Below, piece after piece: positions 18,131 through 27,077 of a stretch of DNA of 64,000 nucleotides. The position numbers and the translations under genes were made by a program. How positions within the stretch are numbered: position 1 is the stretch's first letter; every line of letters starts with the position of its first letter. The stretch spans positions 179,235 to 243,234 of the forward strand of contig CAKSBC010000001.1 in NCBI GenBank assembly GCA_934438085.1, given 5' to 3'. The notes beneath the pieces were generated by a model that was given only the letters and a program-made list of their open reading frames with translations, made no database searches and had not been told where the DNA came from. Source of the DNA: an uncultured Lachnospiraceae bacterium (GTDB lineage Bacteria; Bacillota; Clostridia; Lachnospirales; Lachnospiraceae).

Positions 18131-18772
18131 ATGCTTATGAAAAAGGAGCGAGAGCTCATTGTAGAATTCGGAAAGAAAATGAGTAATGCCGGTCTTTGTC
18201 CCGGCACAAGCGGAAACCTGAGCATTCTTGACAGACAAAGCGGTTATATGGCTATAAGTCCTTCAGGAATCGATTATTTTGAAACTACTCCTAATGATAT
18301 AGTCATACTTGATTTAGATGAAAATGTTATTGACGGATGCAGAAAGCCTTCAAGCGAAGCTTCTCTCCATGCAGAATTTTATAAGAAAAAACCGAATATT
18401 TCAGCTGTAGTTCACACTCATTCCATATACTGCACAGCTTTTGCAGTCCTTAACATGCCGTTAAAGGCTGTACATTTTGCAATAGGCTCTGCAGGTGCTC
18501 CTGAGGTTCCTTGTGCGCCGTACTGTCTCTTTGGTTCAAAGAAGCTTGCCCTTACGGCTCCCGAATACTGCAAGGACAGCAATGCTGTCCTCCTTGCAAA
18601 TCACGGTATCGTCTGCTGCGGAACAGATATATCCTCGGCCTTCAGCCTTGCAGAAAATATGGAATATGTTGCAAAGCTTCAGTATCTTGCTATGTCCGTA
18701 GGTACACCGCAGCTTATCTCCGACTCCGAAATTGTTAAAGTATTAGAGCGCTTCAAAAGCTACGGTCAGTAA
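18131..18772 (+). CDS. Class II aldolase / L-fuculose-phosphate aldolase family
   Basis: The 213-residue protein has the class II aldolase/adducin fold. Visible landmarks are GTSGNLS near residue 25, SPSGIDY near 47, the acid in SSEASLH near 76 and the zinc ligands HTH near 95, with a third His in LLANHGIVCCG near 157. Members cleave fuculose-1-phosphate, ribulose-phosphate or related sugar phosphates using Zn2+. No sugar kinase or isomerase is adjacent, so the substrate cannot be assigned. GAGGTAA lies 11 nt before the start; a strong terminator follows. Confidence 0.85.
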   Translation: MLMKKERELIVEFGKKMSNAGLCPGTSGNLSILDRQSGYMAISPSGIDYFETTPNDIVILDLDENVIDGCRKPSSEASLHAEFYKKKPNISAVVHTHSIYCTAFAVLNMPLKAVHFAIGSAGAPEVPCAPYCLFGSKKLALTAPEYCKDSNAVLLANHGIVCCGTDISSAFSLAENMEYVAKLQYLAMSVGTPQLISDSEIVKVLERFKSYGQ

Positions 18773-18850
18773 CCAAAAGCCGCGTTGCAGCTATAACTAC
18801 TCAATAAATCAATAAGTTAGGTCAGCAATATAGTTTTGATTATAGCTAAA

Positions 18851-18884
18851 AGCCCCGGAATGTTACGGCATTCCGGGGCTTTTG
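18851..18884 (+). terminator. Strong intrinsic terminator (possibly bidirectional)
   Basis: AGCCCCGGAAT and ATTCCGGGGCT pair over 11 bp, followed by TTTTG on the plus strand and TTTTA on the minus strand. It lies between the convergent aldolase and ABC transporter genes. Confidence 0.9.
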
Positions 18885-18930
18885 TATGTTACGGATATTT
18901 CTATCCTATGTAAGGGCTTATATTATGAAG

Positions 18931-19692
18931 TTACTTTACATAAAGTACGGCATCCAGCAACAGCTTGGTATAGTCGTGCTGAGGATGATCCATGATCTGC
19001 TCAGGTGTACCGATCTCAACGATCTCTCCATCCTTCATGATAGCCATTCTGTCACAGAAGGTTGAGCAGAGAGCCATATCGTGAGATACGAATATCATGG
19101 TAAGGCCGCGTTTTGCTCTAAGCTGCTGAAGATACTGAAGTATCATAGCCTGAGCTGAAACGTCAAGCGCAGATGTGATCTCATCGCAAAGGATCAGATT
19201 TGGCTCTGTTACAAGTGATCTTGCGATAGCCATACGCTGTACCTGTCCTCCGGAAAGCTGTCTCGGATAACGATCAGCAAGCTCCGGTGCAAGTCCCATG
19301 ATCTGAATCATTGCCTCTATTCTTTTATCTGCATCATCCTGATTCTCAGCAAGAAGCTTGAGATTCTCATGCATTGACTGTCTTATAGTCATCTTAGGAT
19401 CAAAAGCAGCCTCTGAATCCTGGAAAATTATCTGGAACCAACGGCATACATCCTTTGGCTTTTTGCCTGTATATTCCTCTCCCTTAAAGAAGAGCTGTCC
19501 CTTTGTCAAAGGCTCGAGGCAGGCAATCAGGTTAAGCAGTACAGATTTACCGCAGCCTGACTCTCCTATGATACCAAGAACTTCGCCTTCTCTTAAGGAA
19601 ATGCTGAGATCTGTAAGGACCTTATGTTCCTTCTTTCCTCTTCCATAGGATTTTGCAACATTTTTAACTTCCAAAATAGGTGTATCCATCAT
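18931..19692 (-). CDS. Nickel/peptide-type ABC transporter ATPase, second subunit (OppF/NikE-like)
   Basis: The 253-residue ATPase has Walker A (GESGCGKSVLLN), Q-loop, signature LSGGQVQRMAIARSL, Walker B (LILCDEITSALD) and switch His (FVSHDMAL). It is the last gene of a five-gene importer operon, energising uptake with its OppD-like partner. Its start overlaps the partner's stop (ATGA arrangement). Compared with many OppF proteins it lacks the C-terminal oligopeptide-binding extension, which resembles NikE-type subunits. Confidence 0.88.
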   Translation of the reverse strand: MMDTPILEVKNVAKSYGRGKKEHKVLTDLSISLREGEVLGIIGESGCGKSVLLNLIACLEPLTKGQLFFKGEEYTGKKPKDVCRWFQIIFQDSEAAFDPKMTIRQSMHENLKLLAENQDDADKRIEAMIQIMGLAPELADRYPRQLSGGQVQRMAIARSLVTEPNLILCDEITSALDVSAQAMILQYLQQLRAKRGLTMIFVSHDMALCSTFCDRMAIMKDGEIVEIGTPEQIMDHPQHDYTKLLLDAVLYVK

Positions 19693-20639
19693 AAGCCTTC
19701 ACCCATCCCTTCCGAACAGCTTGCAAAATGATCAGGTTCAACTTCCACAAGATTATATTTTCTTGTCTTGCATTCCTTGCATGCATACTTGCAGCGCGGC
19801 ATGAAATTGCAGCCTTCCCATTCTGCACCGTCAAGCGGCGGTCTGCCTTCAAGTCCTACCGGCATCTTCCTGTCCTTGCCAGGAATAGCTGCAAGCAATG
19901 CTCTTGTATACGGATGTATAGGATTGTTGATTATCTTCTTAATAGATCCGTACTCAACCATGCGTCCCGCATACATAACACCTAATTTATCAGCGATATG
20001 AGAAGCAACACCCAGGTTATGTGTAATGAAAAGGATCGACCATCCTAATTCATCTCTAAGCTGTGCAAGCTCCTCGATAACCTCCTTCTGAGAAGTAACG
20101 TCAAGAACTGATGTTGCCTCGTCCGCAAGCATAAGCTTCGGCTTCTGTAAAACCGCAAGACCTATAGCCATTCTCTGGTTCATGCCTCCTGACATTTCCC
20201 ATGGCTGATAGCTTAAGATATCCTCTGCATCAGGGAAATTAAGTCTCTTAAACACGTCTACAGCGTCTGCCTTAACAAATGGAAGTCCGTGACAGTTCAT
20301 AGTTTCCTTGTACTGGATCTCGTAGCTTCTGATATTGTTAAAGGAGCCTCTTGTATTCTGAGGAACATAGCCTATCTGAGTACCGAGTATCTGACGTCTT
20401 TCCTCAACACCGAGTCTTGTAATGTCACGTCCGTCAAGGATAATATTTCCTTCCTGAACCTGTGCTCCAAGCTGCTTAAGTCCCAAAACTGCCTTTATAA
20501 GTGTAGACTTTCCACATCCTGACTCACCGGCGATACAAACGATCTCGCCCGGCTTAACCTTAAAGGAAACCTCTGTAATTATCTTAAATTGTCCGTATGT
20601 AACCGTGAGGTTGTTTATTTCAAGAATATTTTCAGCCAT
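19689..20639 (-). CDS. Nickel/peptide-type ABC transporter ATPase, first subunit (OppD/NikD-like)
   Basis: This ATPase has Walker A (GESGCGKSTLIK), signature MSGGMNQRMAIGLAV and Walker B (LMLADEATSVLD). The C-terminal Opp extension carries Cys residues (CNFMPRCKYACKECKTRK), as in peptide/nickel ATPases where this region can bind an Fe-S cluster. The ATG at 20639 is preferred over 20651 because GAGGTG lies 7 nt upstream. It is coupled to the permease upstream and the second ATPase downstream. Confidence 0.88.
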   Translation of the reverse strand: MAENILEINNLTVTYGQFKIITEVSFKVKPGEIVCIAGESGCGKSTLIKAVLGLKQLGAQVQEGNIILDGRDITRLGVEERRQILGTQIGYVPQNTRGSFNNIRSYEIQYKETMNCHGLPFVKADAVDVFKRLNFPDAEDILSYQPWEMSGGMNQRMAIGLAVLQKPKLMLADEATSVLDVTSQKEVIEELAQLRDELGWSILFITHNLGVASHIADKLGVMYAGRMVEYGSIKKIINNPIHPYTRALLAAIPGKDRKMPVGLEGRPPLDGAEWEGCNFMPRCKYACKECKTRKYNLVEVEPDHFASCSEGMGEGL

Positions 20640-20640
20640 A

Positions 20641-21504
20641 TTACACCTCATTCATGTTTGCCAGATCGCATACGCACTCACCGAAGTAGTTGAACAGCAT
20701 AACTGCTACAAGTATTGATGCTGCAGGAGCAAATACTGTCCATGGTGCAAGCTGGAGATATGCTCTTCCCTCTGAAACCATTGAACCCCACTCTGCTGCA
20801 GGCGGTGCAACACCGAGTCCGAGGAATGAAAGTCCGGCAATACTAAGCATTGTAGTACCGATCTCAAGTGTAGCATTTACAAGCATTGAACCGATAAGGT
20901 TCGGGAACACATGCTTTAAAAGTATATGAATGTCTCCGCATCCTGTCATTCTGACAGAGTCGATGTACGGAAGCTGTTTGATACGCATGGTATGGCTTCG
21001 TGCAAGTCTGGCATATGATGTCCAGCTTGTGATTCCGATAGCTATAAGAGCATTTACAAGTGATCCTCCGAGGATACCGGCAATAGCAATAGCAAGTACC
21101 AGCTGCGGAAGTGAAAGCAGGATATCTGTAATACGCATAAGTACGTTATCAACGATACCGCCGTAGTATCCGCAAATAATTCCTATTGTCGAACCGATTA
21201 TAAACGATATTATTACCAGGAGAAGAGTTGCAAAAACTGAAGTTCTTGCTCCTACCAATACTCTTGAGAATACATCTCGTCCAAGGTAATCGGTACCGAA
21301 AATATGTGCTGCCGAAGGCGCTGACTTCATGTTAAGCGGATCTGTTGCATAAGGATCACACGGTGTGAAATACGGAGCAACAATACTGAGCAACATAAGC
21401 AGTCCGACTATAAAAGCCAATATTATCGTTTTTCTCTGAAGCTTATATTTTTTAAGCTGTTTTTTAGTAAGCTTTGATTTGTCAATTTTATTTTTTGCTG
21501 CCAT
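20641..21504 (-). CDS. ABC transporter permease (OppC/NikC-like)
   Basis: The permease has a basic N-terminus, an OppC-type leader helix, the GTDYLGRDVFSRVLVGARTS segment split by one helix from five more, and the EAA-type loop (DSVRMTGCGDIHILLKHVFPN) that contacts the ATPases. The ATG at 21504 has AGGAGG 7 nt before it. It forms the transmembrane pore with the OppB-like protein encoded just upstream. Confidence 0.88.
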   Translation of the reverse strand: MAAKNKIDKSKLTKKQLKKYKLQRKTIILAFIVGLLMLLSIVAPYFTPCDPYATDPLNMKSAPSAAHIFGTDYLGRDVFSRVLVGARTSVFATLLLVIISFIIGSTIGIICGYYGGIVDNVLMRITDILLSLPQLVLAIAIAGILGGSLVNALIAIGITSWTSYARLARSHTMRIKQLPYIDSVRMTGCGDIHILLKHVFPNLIGSMLVNATLEIGTTMLSIAGLSFLGLGVAPPAAEWGSMVSEGRAYLQLAPWTVFAPAASILVAVMLFNYFGECVCDLANMNEV

Positions 21505-21516
21505 CACTGCACCTCC

Positions 21517-22446
21517 TTACTCAAGCTCGATTCGCTTATCGATTATGCAGTAGCTAAGGTCTGTAACAAGGTTAACTAAAACCTGCAGCGTAGCAAGTAT
21601 GAGAACCGCTCCCTGTACGACCGGATAGTCTCTCTTTGAGATAGAATCCATAATAAGCGATCCGATTCCAGGCCAACGGAAGATAGTCTCTATAACGATA
21701 CTTCCTCCGATAAGAACTCTTATCTGAAGTGAGATAATTGTGATGATAGCACCAAGTGCATTGTGAAGTACATTTCTGTACAGAATAACTCTTTCTTTAA
21801 CGCCTCTTGCATGCATACCGATAACATATTCTTCATCAAGCTGGCTGAGAACGTCTGCTCTCGTCTGTCTTGTGAACTTTGATGCCATAGGTATTGCCAA
21901 GGCCATAGTCGGCAGGAACAAGCCCTGTACTGAGCCCTTTGCGATAACCGGGAACATTCTTACCTTTATGCAGAAGAAATACATAAGAAGCAGTGAAATA
22001 AGGAAGTTCGGCATCGCATTACCGGTAAATGTAACTAATCTTGCGATATTATCAATGATGGTATCCTTTTTAATAGCTGTAAGGATACCTAAAGGTATAG
22101 CAACAACAACTGATACAACTGTGCTGGCTGTTGCAAGTACAAGAGTGTACTTAAGAGCTTTTAAAAGCTTTGGAAGGATCGGCATACCGTCACTGTATGT
22201 TGTTCCGAAATCACCACGAAGTATGTTAAGGACCCATTTCACATATCTTTCAAAGAATGGATCATTAAGTCCCATCTTTTCTCTTTCAATTGCAAGAAGC
22301 TCATCTGTAACTGCCGTTCCTTGAGAGGTAAGCTTCATCAGTGCAGGGTCACCCGGTGTCAGATAAAGAAGACCAAATACACCGAACGTCAATACCAGCA
22401 GGACCGGTATAAGATTTATCAGTCTTCTGATAGTAAATTTTAACAC
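21517..22446 (-). CDS. ABC transporter permease (OppB/NikB-like)
   Basis: The 309-residue permease has the standard OppB start (FTIRRLINLIPVLLVLTFGVF), the periplasmic PGDPA segment and the EAA loop (YVIGMHARGVKERVILYRNV). Six helices are expected. The start codon is GTG at 22446 with CGGAG upstream. It lies 9-13 bp before the OppC-like gene and about 90 bp after the binding protein gene. Confidence 0.88.
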   Translation of the reverse strand: MLKFTIRRLINLIPVLLVLTFGVFGLLYLTPGDPALMKLTSQGTAVTDELLAIEREKMGLNDPFFERYVKWVLNILRGDFGTTYSDGMPILPKLLKALKYTLVLATASTVVSVVVAIPLGILTAIKKDTIIDNIARLVTFTGNAMPNFLISLLLMYFFCIKVRMFPVIAKGSVQGLFLPTMALAIPMASKFTRQTRADVLSQLDEEYVIGMHARGVKERVILYRNVLHNALGAIITIISLQIRVLIGGSIVIETIFRWPGIGSLIMDSISKRDYPVVQGAVLILATLQVLVNLVTDLSYCIIDKRIELE

Positions 22447-22538
22447 GTTTTCACACTCCGATCTGTCTTAAGTGTACCGGCAGCAGATATAGGCTGTCTG
22501 CTGCCGTATTTTTAAATAACTGCTTTTTTATAAAACTA

Positions 22539-24107
22539 TCAATCAATGTTTGTATTAGCGTCAATTCCGTAGAACTGAAGAGGGTTTGTCTCTCCGAGTC
22601 CTGTAGCGCCTGCTCTGAGAACAGATGACTTATTGTACTGACCTATCATGAGGTAGTCATTTGATGCATAGAAGTTTGTCATGATCTGATCCGCAATCTC
22701 CTTCTGCTTTGTTTCGTCTGTCTCAAATCTAAGCTCTTCGATAAGTGCGTCAGTCTCTTCATTACCAAATCCGCAAATATCCAGGTACCTTCCTTTTTCA
22801 ATCATGTTAAGGAAGGTGAATGGCTCGCCGGCCTTATCTGTAATTGATACGTAGAAGCCGATCTGGAAATCCTTTGTGCTCATGTATGTTCCGTCAGGAT
22901 CCTCTTCAAGACCGATCTGAGCATCAATACCGATTGCCTTTAACTGCTCCTGCATGAGGATAGCTATTGTATCGATAGAACGCTTTGCATAGCAGCTTAA
23001 AACTATTGTAAGAGGCTTTCCGTCCTTCTCGTAGATGCCGTTTGCATTAAGCTTATATCCGTCTGCCTCTAAAAGCTCCTTTGCCTTAGCAACATCTGTC
23101 TTTGGTGCCTGAACTCCGCCATAGTATGTATCAGGTGAGAATGCGCCTTCTGTAGATGAAAGGAGTCCGTTCATGTATGCAGCAAGTGTATCCTTATCAA
23201 GTGCAAGCACGATAGCTGCTCTTACATTATCAGAAAGCTTATTGGCATTAAGCATAGCGTAAGCTCTTCTCTGTGTCGGAACTGTTGTAACATTGTAAAG
23301 ATCAGGATCTGCCTCATAAATTTCTCTTGAAGCAGCTGAGATATCTACATATCCGTCGATCTCGCCGTTCTGCATAGCAAGTAGCTTAGATTCCTCGTCT
23401 CCCATGTAGTAGAATGTAGCTCCGTCAAGCTGAACGTCTCCGTCCCAATAGTTTTCATTGTACTTAACTGAGATGTCTCCCTCAGGAATAAACTTATCAA
23501 CTACGAAAGGTCCTGTACAGATAGGGTTATTATCAAAGTCCTCTGTTGCATCAAGATCCACGATTCCGAACTCTGCTGTTGCAAGGTCGTTTGCAAGTGT
23601 AGGATAAATATTAGCTGTTGTTATAACTAATGTCTTGTCATCCTTAGCCTCGATCTGCCAGTCCTTTACGAAAGCAAATCTTGAGTTAACCTCTGCGATA
23701 CGCTCAAGGTTTCTCTTTACCATATCTGCAGTAAGTGCATTGCCGTTTGAGAAGCAAACACCATCCTTAAGTGTGATAGTAGAAACATTTTCCTCTGTCT
23801 CGATGCTATCTGCAAGCCATGGCTGAATCTGCATTTCATCGTCTATACGGAACAATGTCTCTGAAATTCCGTAGAACTGTGTGTGCCATGAATAGTACTC
23901 TTTATGAACATCGAGTGATGCATATGGGAATGTCTCAACACTCTTGAAGATCTTAGATCCGTCATGAACCGGTGTTCCTGCCTCTGTAGTGCCGCTCTCT
24001 GTGCCCCCCTGTGGCTTGGTCTCTCCGGTAGTGCCCGATCCTCCGCCGCATGCTGCAAGCGTAGCCGTCATAGATGCTGCAAGTAATACTGCAAGTAGTT
24101 TTTTCAT
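22539..24107 (-). CDS. Extracellular solute-binding lipoprotein, family 5 (nickel/peptide/opine type)
   Basis: The 522-residue protein starts with a lipoprotein signal whose lipobox ends LAAC (Cys 20), then a Gly/Thr/Glu linker and a family 5 binding fold (QPWLADSIE, ITLKDGVCFSNGNALTADMVKRNL, CTGPFVVDKF, YNENYWDG). It captures ligand outside the cell for the two permeases and two ATPases downstream. Family 5 proteins bind peptides, nickel chelates, heme or opines; sequence alone does not settle which. A ribosome site (GGAGAGAGG) and a long leader precede it. Confidence 0.88.
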   Translation of the reverse strand: MKKLLAVLLAASMTATLAACGGGSGTTGETKPQGGTESGTTEAGTPVHDGSKIFKSVETFPYASLDVHKEYYSWHTQFYGISETLFRIDDEMQIQPWLADSIETEENVSTITLKDGVCFSNGNALTADMVKRNLERIAEVNSRFAFVKDWQIEAKDDKTLVITTANIYPTLANDLATAEFGIVDLDATEDFDNNPICTGPFVVDKFIPEGDISVKYNENYWDGDVQLDGATFYYMGDEESKLLAMQNGEIDGYVDISAASREIYEADPDLYNVTTVPTQRRAYAMLNANKLSDNVRAAIVLALDKDTLAAYMNGLLSSTEGAFSPDTYYGGVQAPKTDVAKAKELLEADGYKLNANGIYEKDGKPLTIVLSCYAKRSIDTIAILMQEQLKAIGIDAQIGLEEDPDGTYMSTKDFQIGFYVSITDKAGEPFTFLNMIEKGRYLDICGFGNEETDALIEELRFETDETKQKEIADQIMTNFYASNDYLMIGQYNKSSVLRAGATGLGETNPLQFYGIDANTNID

Positions 24108-24514
24108 AACCTCTCTCCTATTCTTCTTTGTGGATAGCTTTTCCGTTTAAATACATTTTTCTATGCATTCTCCGCTTTAAACTCGCAGACCGGAAAAAAG
24201 TGTATATTAATACAACCGAAGCAGCTCTTCCTTTCCGAAATATGCACTCCCGAAATATTAATGTCATTAGGTTGTTAAAAATGAGCCTTGCTAAAAGTAA
24301 CTGAAACTCTTACTGAAGTCTTTAAATGTTTCGTTTGTCTACGAATACTCATAGATAAAACTTCTGCTCTGTGTTGTTAAGTATGCCGCAGGGCATGTAT
24401 TACATATTGTGACGTGTTGCGTTAAGATCAAGTACCGTTCATTTGTGATGCTGAACAGTGAAATGTAACATTGTTTCTTAATGTTCCGAACAACTAATTT
24501 GTTCTGTTGTGCAT

Positions 24515-24543
24515 ATTTTATATCTCATAAATCACTCTGTCAA
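24515..24543 (-). promoter_or_regulatory. Consensus promoter for the ABC importer operon, with ~400-nt leader
   Basis: TTGACA (24538-24543) and TAAAAT (24515-24520) lie 17 bp apart on the minus strand. Transcription should start near 24508, leaving about 400 untranslated nucleotides before the binding-protein ATG at 24107. The leader contains no gene or known riboswitch that I recognise. Confidence 0.65.
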
Positions 24544-24641
24544 CGAAATATGGACACTTTGAACAGTTTTTATAAATATTCGTTCATTTTTACCAATATT
24601 AAAATGTCATGACTGTATATTTACTTTAGGACAACATCGTT

Positions 24642-24723
24642 GTTAGCTATGCACAACTTTTATGTTAGTTTTTGCTACATATTGTTAGCCTTGAGTTACA
24701 TTTGTTAGTCATATGTTACTCAG
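24642..24723. repeat. Tandem array of ~20-bp GTTAG repeats
   Basis: GTTAG occurs at 24642, 24664, 24684 and 24704. The last three copies align over 20 bp as GTTAG-N6-(G)(T/C)TAC-AT, for example GTTAGCCTTGAGTTACATTT. The spacing equals two helical turns. The array lies about 130-215 bp upstream of the importer promoter's predicted start. Confidence 0.6.
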
Positions 24724-24743
24724 CCTGCTTATAGACAGACAAT

Positions 24744-24795
24744 GAGGCAGCCGGGCCACCGACATTTTTGTGGGAATCCGGCTGCCTCTTTTGTT
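24744..24795 (+). terminator. Plus-oriented terminator hairpin without an obvious plus-strand gene
   Basis: GAGGCAGCCGG and CCGGCTGCCTC form an 11-bp stem with a 23-nt loop, followed by TCTTTTGTTT on the plus strand. On the minus strand the T-run is poor, though it may still help end transcripts from the microprotein gene. Confidence 0.65.
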
Positions 24796-24823
24796 TAGAC
24801 AGATCTGTTAATTTTATATTTTT

Positions 24824-24919
24824 TTATTCCTCGTCCTCATCCTCGTCCTCGTCGCCGTCTCCGAAAAGATCGTCGAGATCCTCAAGTCCGTCTAAAATTC
24901 CGTGTTTTCCCTCATGCAT
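24824..24919 (-). CDS. 31-residue highly acidic microprotein
   Basis: The reading frame encodes MHEGKHGILDGLEDLDDLF followed by GDGDEDEDEDEE. It is preceded by a near-perfect ribosome site: AGGAGG ending 9 nt before the ATG. The N-terminal third carries two His residues and the last third is almost entirely Asp/Glu. It lies 117 bp downstream of the heavy-metal P-type ATPase gene in the same direction and before a hairpin. The composition would suit metal or polycation binding, but no family is recognised and the function is unknown. Confidence 0.65.
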   Translation of the reverse strand: MHEGKHGILDGLEDLDDLFGDGDEDEDEDEE

Positions 24920-25036
24920 AACAATTTACCTCCTGTTATTTTTTTTAATGCTTTATCCGTTATAAACGGTTGCTTATTAATTGAATTGTATACCAAACTC
25001 TGAACGTTTTGTATATAGATATTTATTTATAATTTA

Positions 25037-26965
25037 TCAGCCCTTATATTTCCAGGTCAGCATTCTTGATGAATTAAGTACTACGAATATCGATGAGCAG
25101 TTATGTACAAGCGCTGCAGCTATAGGATTTAAGAATCCAAGGCCTGAAAGGAATACGCCTATTACATTTACGCAAACCGCAAATACTATAATATTCTGCT
25201 TTATCATGAAGTATGCTCTCTTACAGAGTGCAAATGCCGACGGAAGCATTGTTATATTATCTGACATAAGCGTGAGCTTTGATGACTCTATGGCAACGTC
25301 TGTGCCTGCTCCGCCCATTGCAATTCCAAGATCCGCAAGTACAAGTGCCGGTGCGTCATTTACTCCGTCTCCTACCATTGCTACCTTATAGCCCTTTGCC
25401 TGAAGCTCCTTTATTGCATCAAGCTTTTGTTCCGGAAGAAGATTTGCCTTAAATTCACTGATTCCCGCTTCATCGCATATAGCCTTTGCCGTATATTCAT
25501 TATCTCCTGTAAGCATTATAACATGCTCTATGCCAAGTTTCTTGAAGCGTTCCATAGTTTCTTTGATTCCGTCACGTATCTCATCAGCTACAGATATTCC
25601 TCCGAGAATATTGCCGTTTTTCACAACAAGCATCGTTGTACGGCCCTTACTCTCGTTTCTCTTGATAAACTCATTGATTTCTGATGGGATATCACCCTTT
25701 ATATCAGCAAGGCACTTCTTATTTGATACCTCATAGACATTGGCTCCGTCTAAAGTTCTTACGCCTCGGCCGAAGAGCATTTCATATTCGGCATTCGGTA
25801 TTGCCGAAACATCTATGAAGCCGCCACCGTTAATGTGCTTCATTATAGATTTTGCTATAGGATGGCTGGAATTTTTCTCAACCATAGCTATTGCTTTGTA
25901 GTAATCCTGTTCAGTGATGCCGGGCACCATATATGTCTCGATTACCGCAGGTGTACCCTTTGTAATAGTTCCTGTCTTATCAAAGCAGATCGCGTTGATC
26001 TTCGCTGCTGATTCGATAGCATCGCCGCCCTTAACAAGGATTCCCTTCTTAGCTGCATTTCCGACTGCTGCAATAACAACTGTAGGTGTAGCAAGCATCA
26101 GAGCACACGGGCAGGCTATAACAAGCACTGACATAACTCTTATAGGGTTCTTTGTAAGGATTCCGACAATTACGCAGACCGTAAGTACCAAAGGAAGGAA
26201 TATCTCAGAGAACTTATCTGCTATCTTCTGAGCATTACCCTTTTGATCCTGGGCACTTTTAACTGTGTTAATGATCTTACCTAAAACCGTATCTCCGCCC
26301 AACTTTTCGGTCTTAACTTCAATAACACCGCTTTCATTAAGTGTTCCTACAAATACCTCATCTCCGGCCTTTTTATCTACCGGCATTGATTCTCCGGTTA
26401 TTGAGGCTTCATTGATCGCTGCGTTGCCCTTTGTGATAACGCCGTCAACTGCAATCTTCTCTCCGGTCTGAACCTGGATAATGTCTCCCTTTCTGACCTT
26501 TTTTATAGATACCTCTACAAACTGTCCGTCTACAAGCTTACGGCATTTGTGCGGTACAAGCTTCACAAGCTCAGCTACTGCATTCTGTGTCTTCATCATG
26601 GTGATATCTTCAAGTACTTCACCAATTATCATCATGAATGAAACTAAAGCTCCTGATAAGAATTCCTTACAGAAGATACAGCCGATAAGTGAAAGTACAA
26701 CGAGCATTCCTGCCGTGACCTTCTTTTTAGCTATAGTTGCCTCTACTGCATCCTTTGTACATCTGTAGCCGCCGAAGACAAGCGGTATGATGAGAAAGGT
26801 TCCAACTTCCTGTCCTTCATAGTTTACAAGCCTCGGCATGAATGAGGGTTTAATAATGTAGTCGATAATGATACCTGCTATGATGAGTATTACCAGAACT
26901 AACGGATACCATATAACGCTAAGCTCCAATCCGAAAATCTTTTTTGATGATTTTTTCTCTGCCAT
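25037..26965 (-). CDS. Heavy-metal-translocating P1B-type ATPase
   Basis: The 642-residue pump has the P1B layout: early helices, an actuator domain with GEKIAVDGV and TGESMPV, the CPC transmembrane motif (IACPCALMLATP), the phosphorylation motif DKTGTIT, HPIA in the nucleotide domain, and MVGDGVNDAPAL. It exports a soft or transition metal from the cytoplasm. No N-terminal CxxC metal-binding domain is present. The last membrane segments read FLNPIAAALVHNCSSIFVVLNSSRML; the HN and SS residues resemble CtpC-like pumps rather than typical CopA or ZntA. The metal is therefore left open. Confidence 0.88.
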   Translation of the reverse strand: MAEKKSSKKIFGLELSVIWYPLVLVILIIAGIIIDYIIKPSFMPRLVNYEGQEVGTFLIIPLVFGGYRCTKDAVEATIAKKKVTAGMLVVLSLIGCIFCKEFLSGALVSFMMIIGEVLEDITMMKTQNAVAELVKLVPHKCRKLVDGQFVEVSIKKVRKGDIIQVQTGEKIAVDGVITKGNAAINEASITGESMPVDKKAGDEVFVGTLNESGVIEVKTEKLGGDTVLGKIINTVKSAQDQKGNAQKIADKFSEIFLPLVLTVCVIVGILTKNPIRVMSVLVIACPCALMLATPTVVIAAVGNAAKKGILVKGGDAIESAAKINAICFDKTGTITKGTPAVIETYMVPGITEQDYYKAIAMVEKNSSHPIAKSIMKHINGGGFIDVSAIPNAEYEMLFGRGVRTLDGANVYEVSNKKCLADIKGDIPSEINEFIKRNESKGRTTMLVVKNGNILGGISVADEIRDGIKETMERFKKLGIEHVIMLTGDNEYTAKAICDEAGISEFKANLLPEQKLDAIKELQAKGYKVAMVGDGVNDAPALVLADLGIAMGGAGTDVAIESSKLTLMSDNITMLPSAFALCKRAYFMIKQNIIVFAVCVNVIGVFLSGLGFLNPIAAALVHNCSSIFVVLNSSRMLTWKYKG

Positions 26966-27017
26966 AACACTTTTCCTTTCTGACTTTGTTCACCATAGCG
27001 GTGTTTCTTATGTTTTT

Positions 27018-27045
27018 ATTATAAGACACTGTCAGAATTGCACAA
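27018..27045 (-). promoter_or_regulatory. Candidate promoter of the P-type ATPase gene
   Basis: TATAAT (27018-27023) follows TTGTGC (27040-27045) with a 16-bp spacer on the minus strand, about 50 bp before the ATPase ATG. The tandem array at 27078 begins about 30 bp further upstream. Confidence 0.5.
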
Positions 27046-27077
27046 TTATCGAAGCGAAGGCTGAAATCCATAACAAA

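Noticed and set aside
24108..24508. Known riboswitch in the importer leader
   Set aside because: I looked for nickel-cobalt, lysine, SAM and cobalamin type cores and recognised none.
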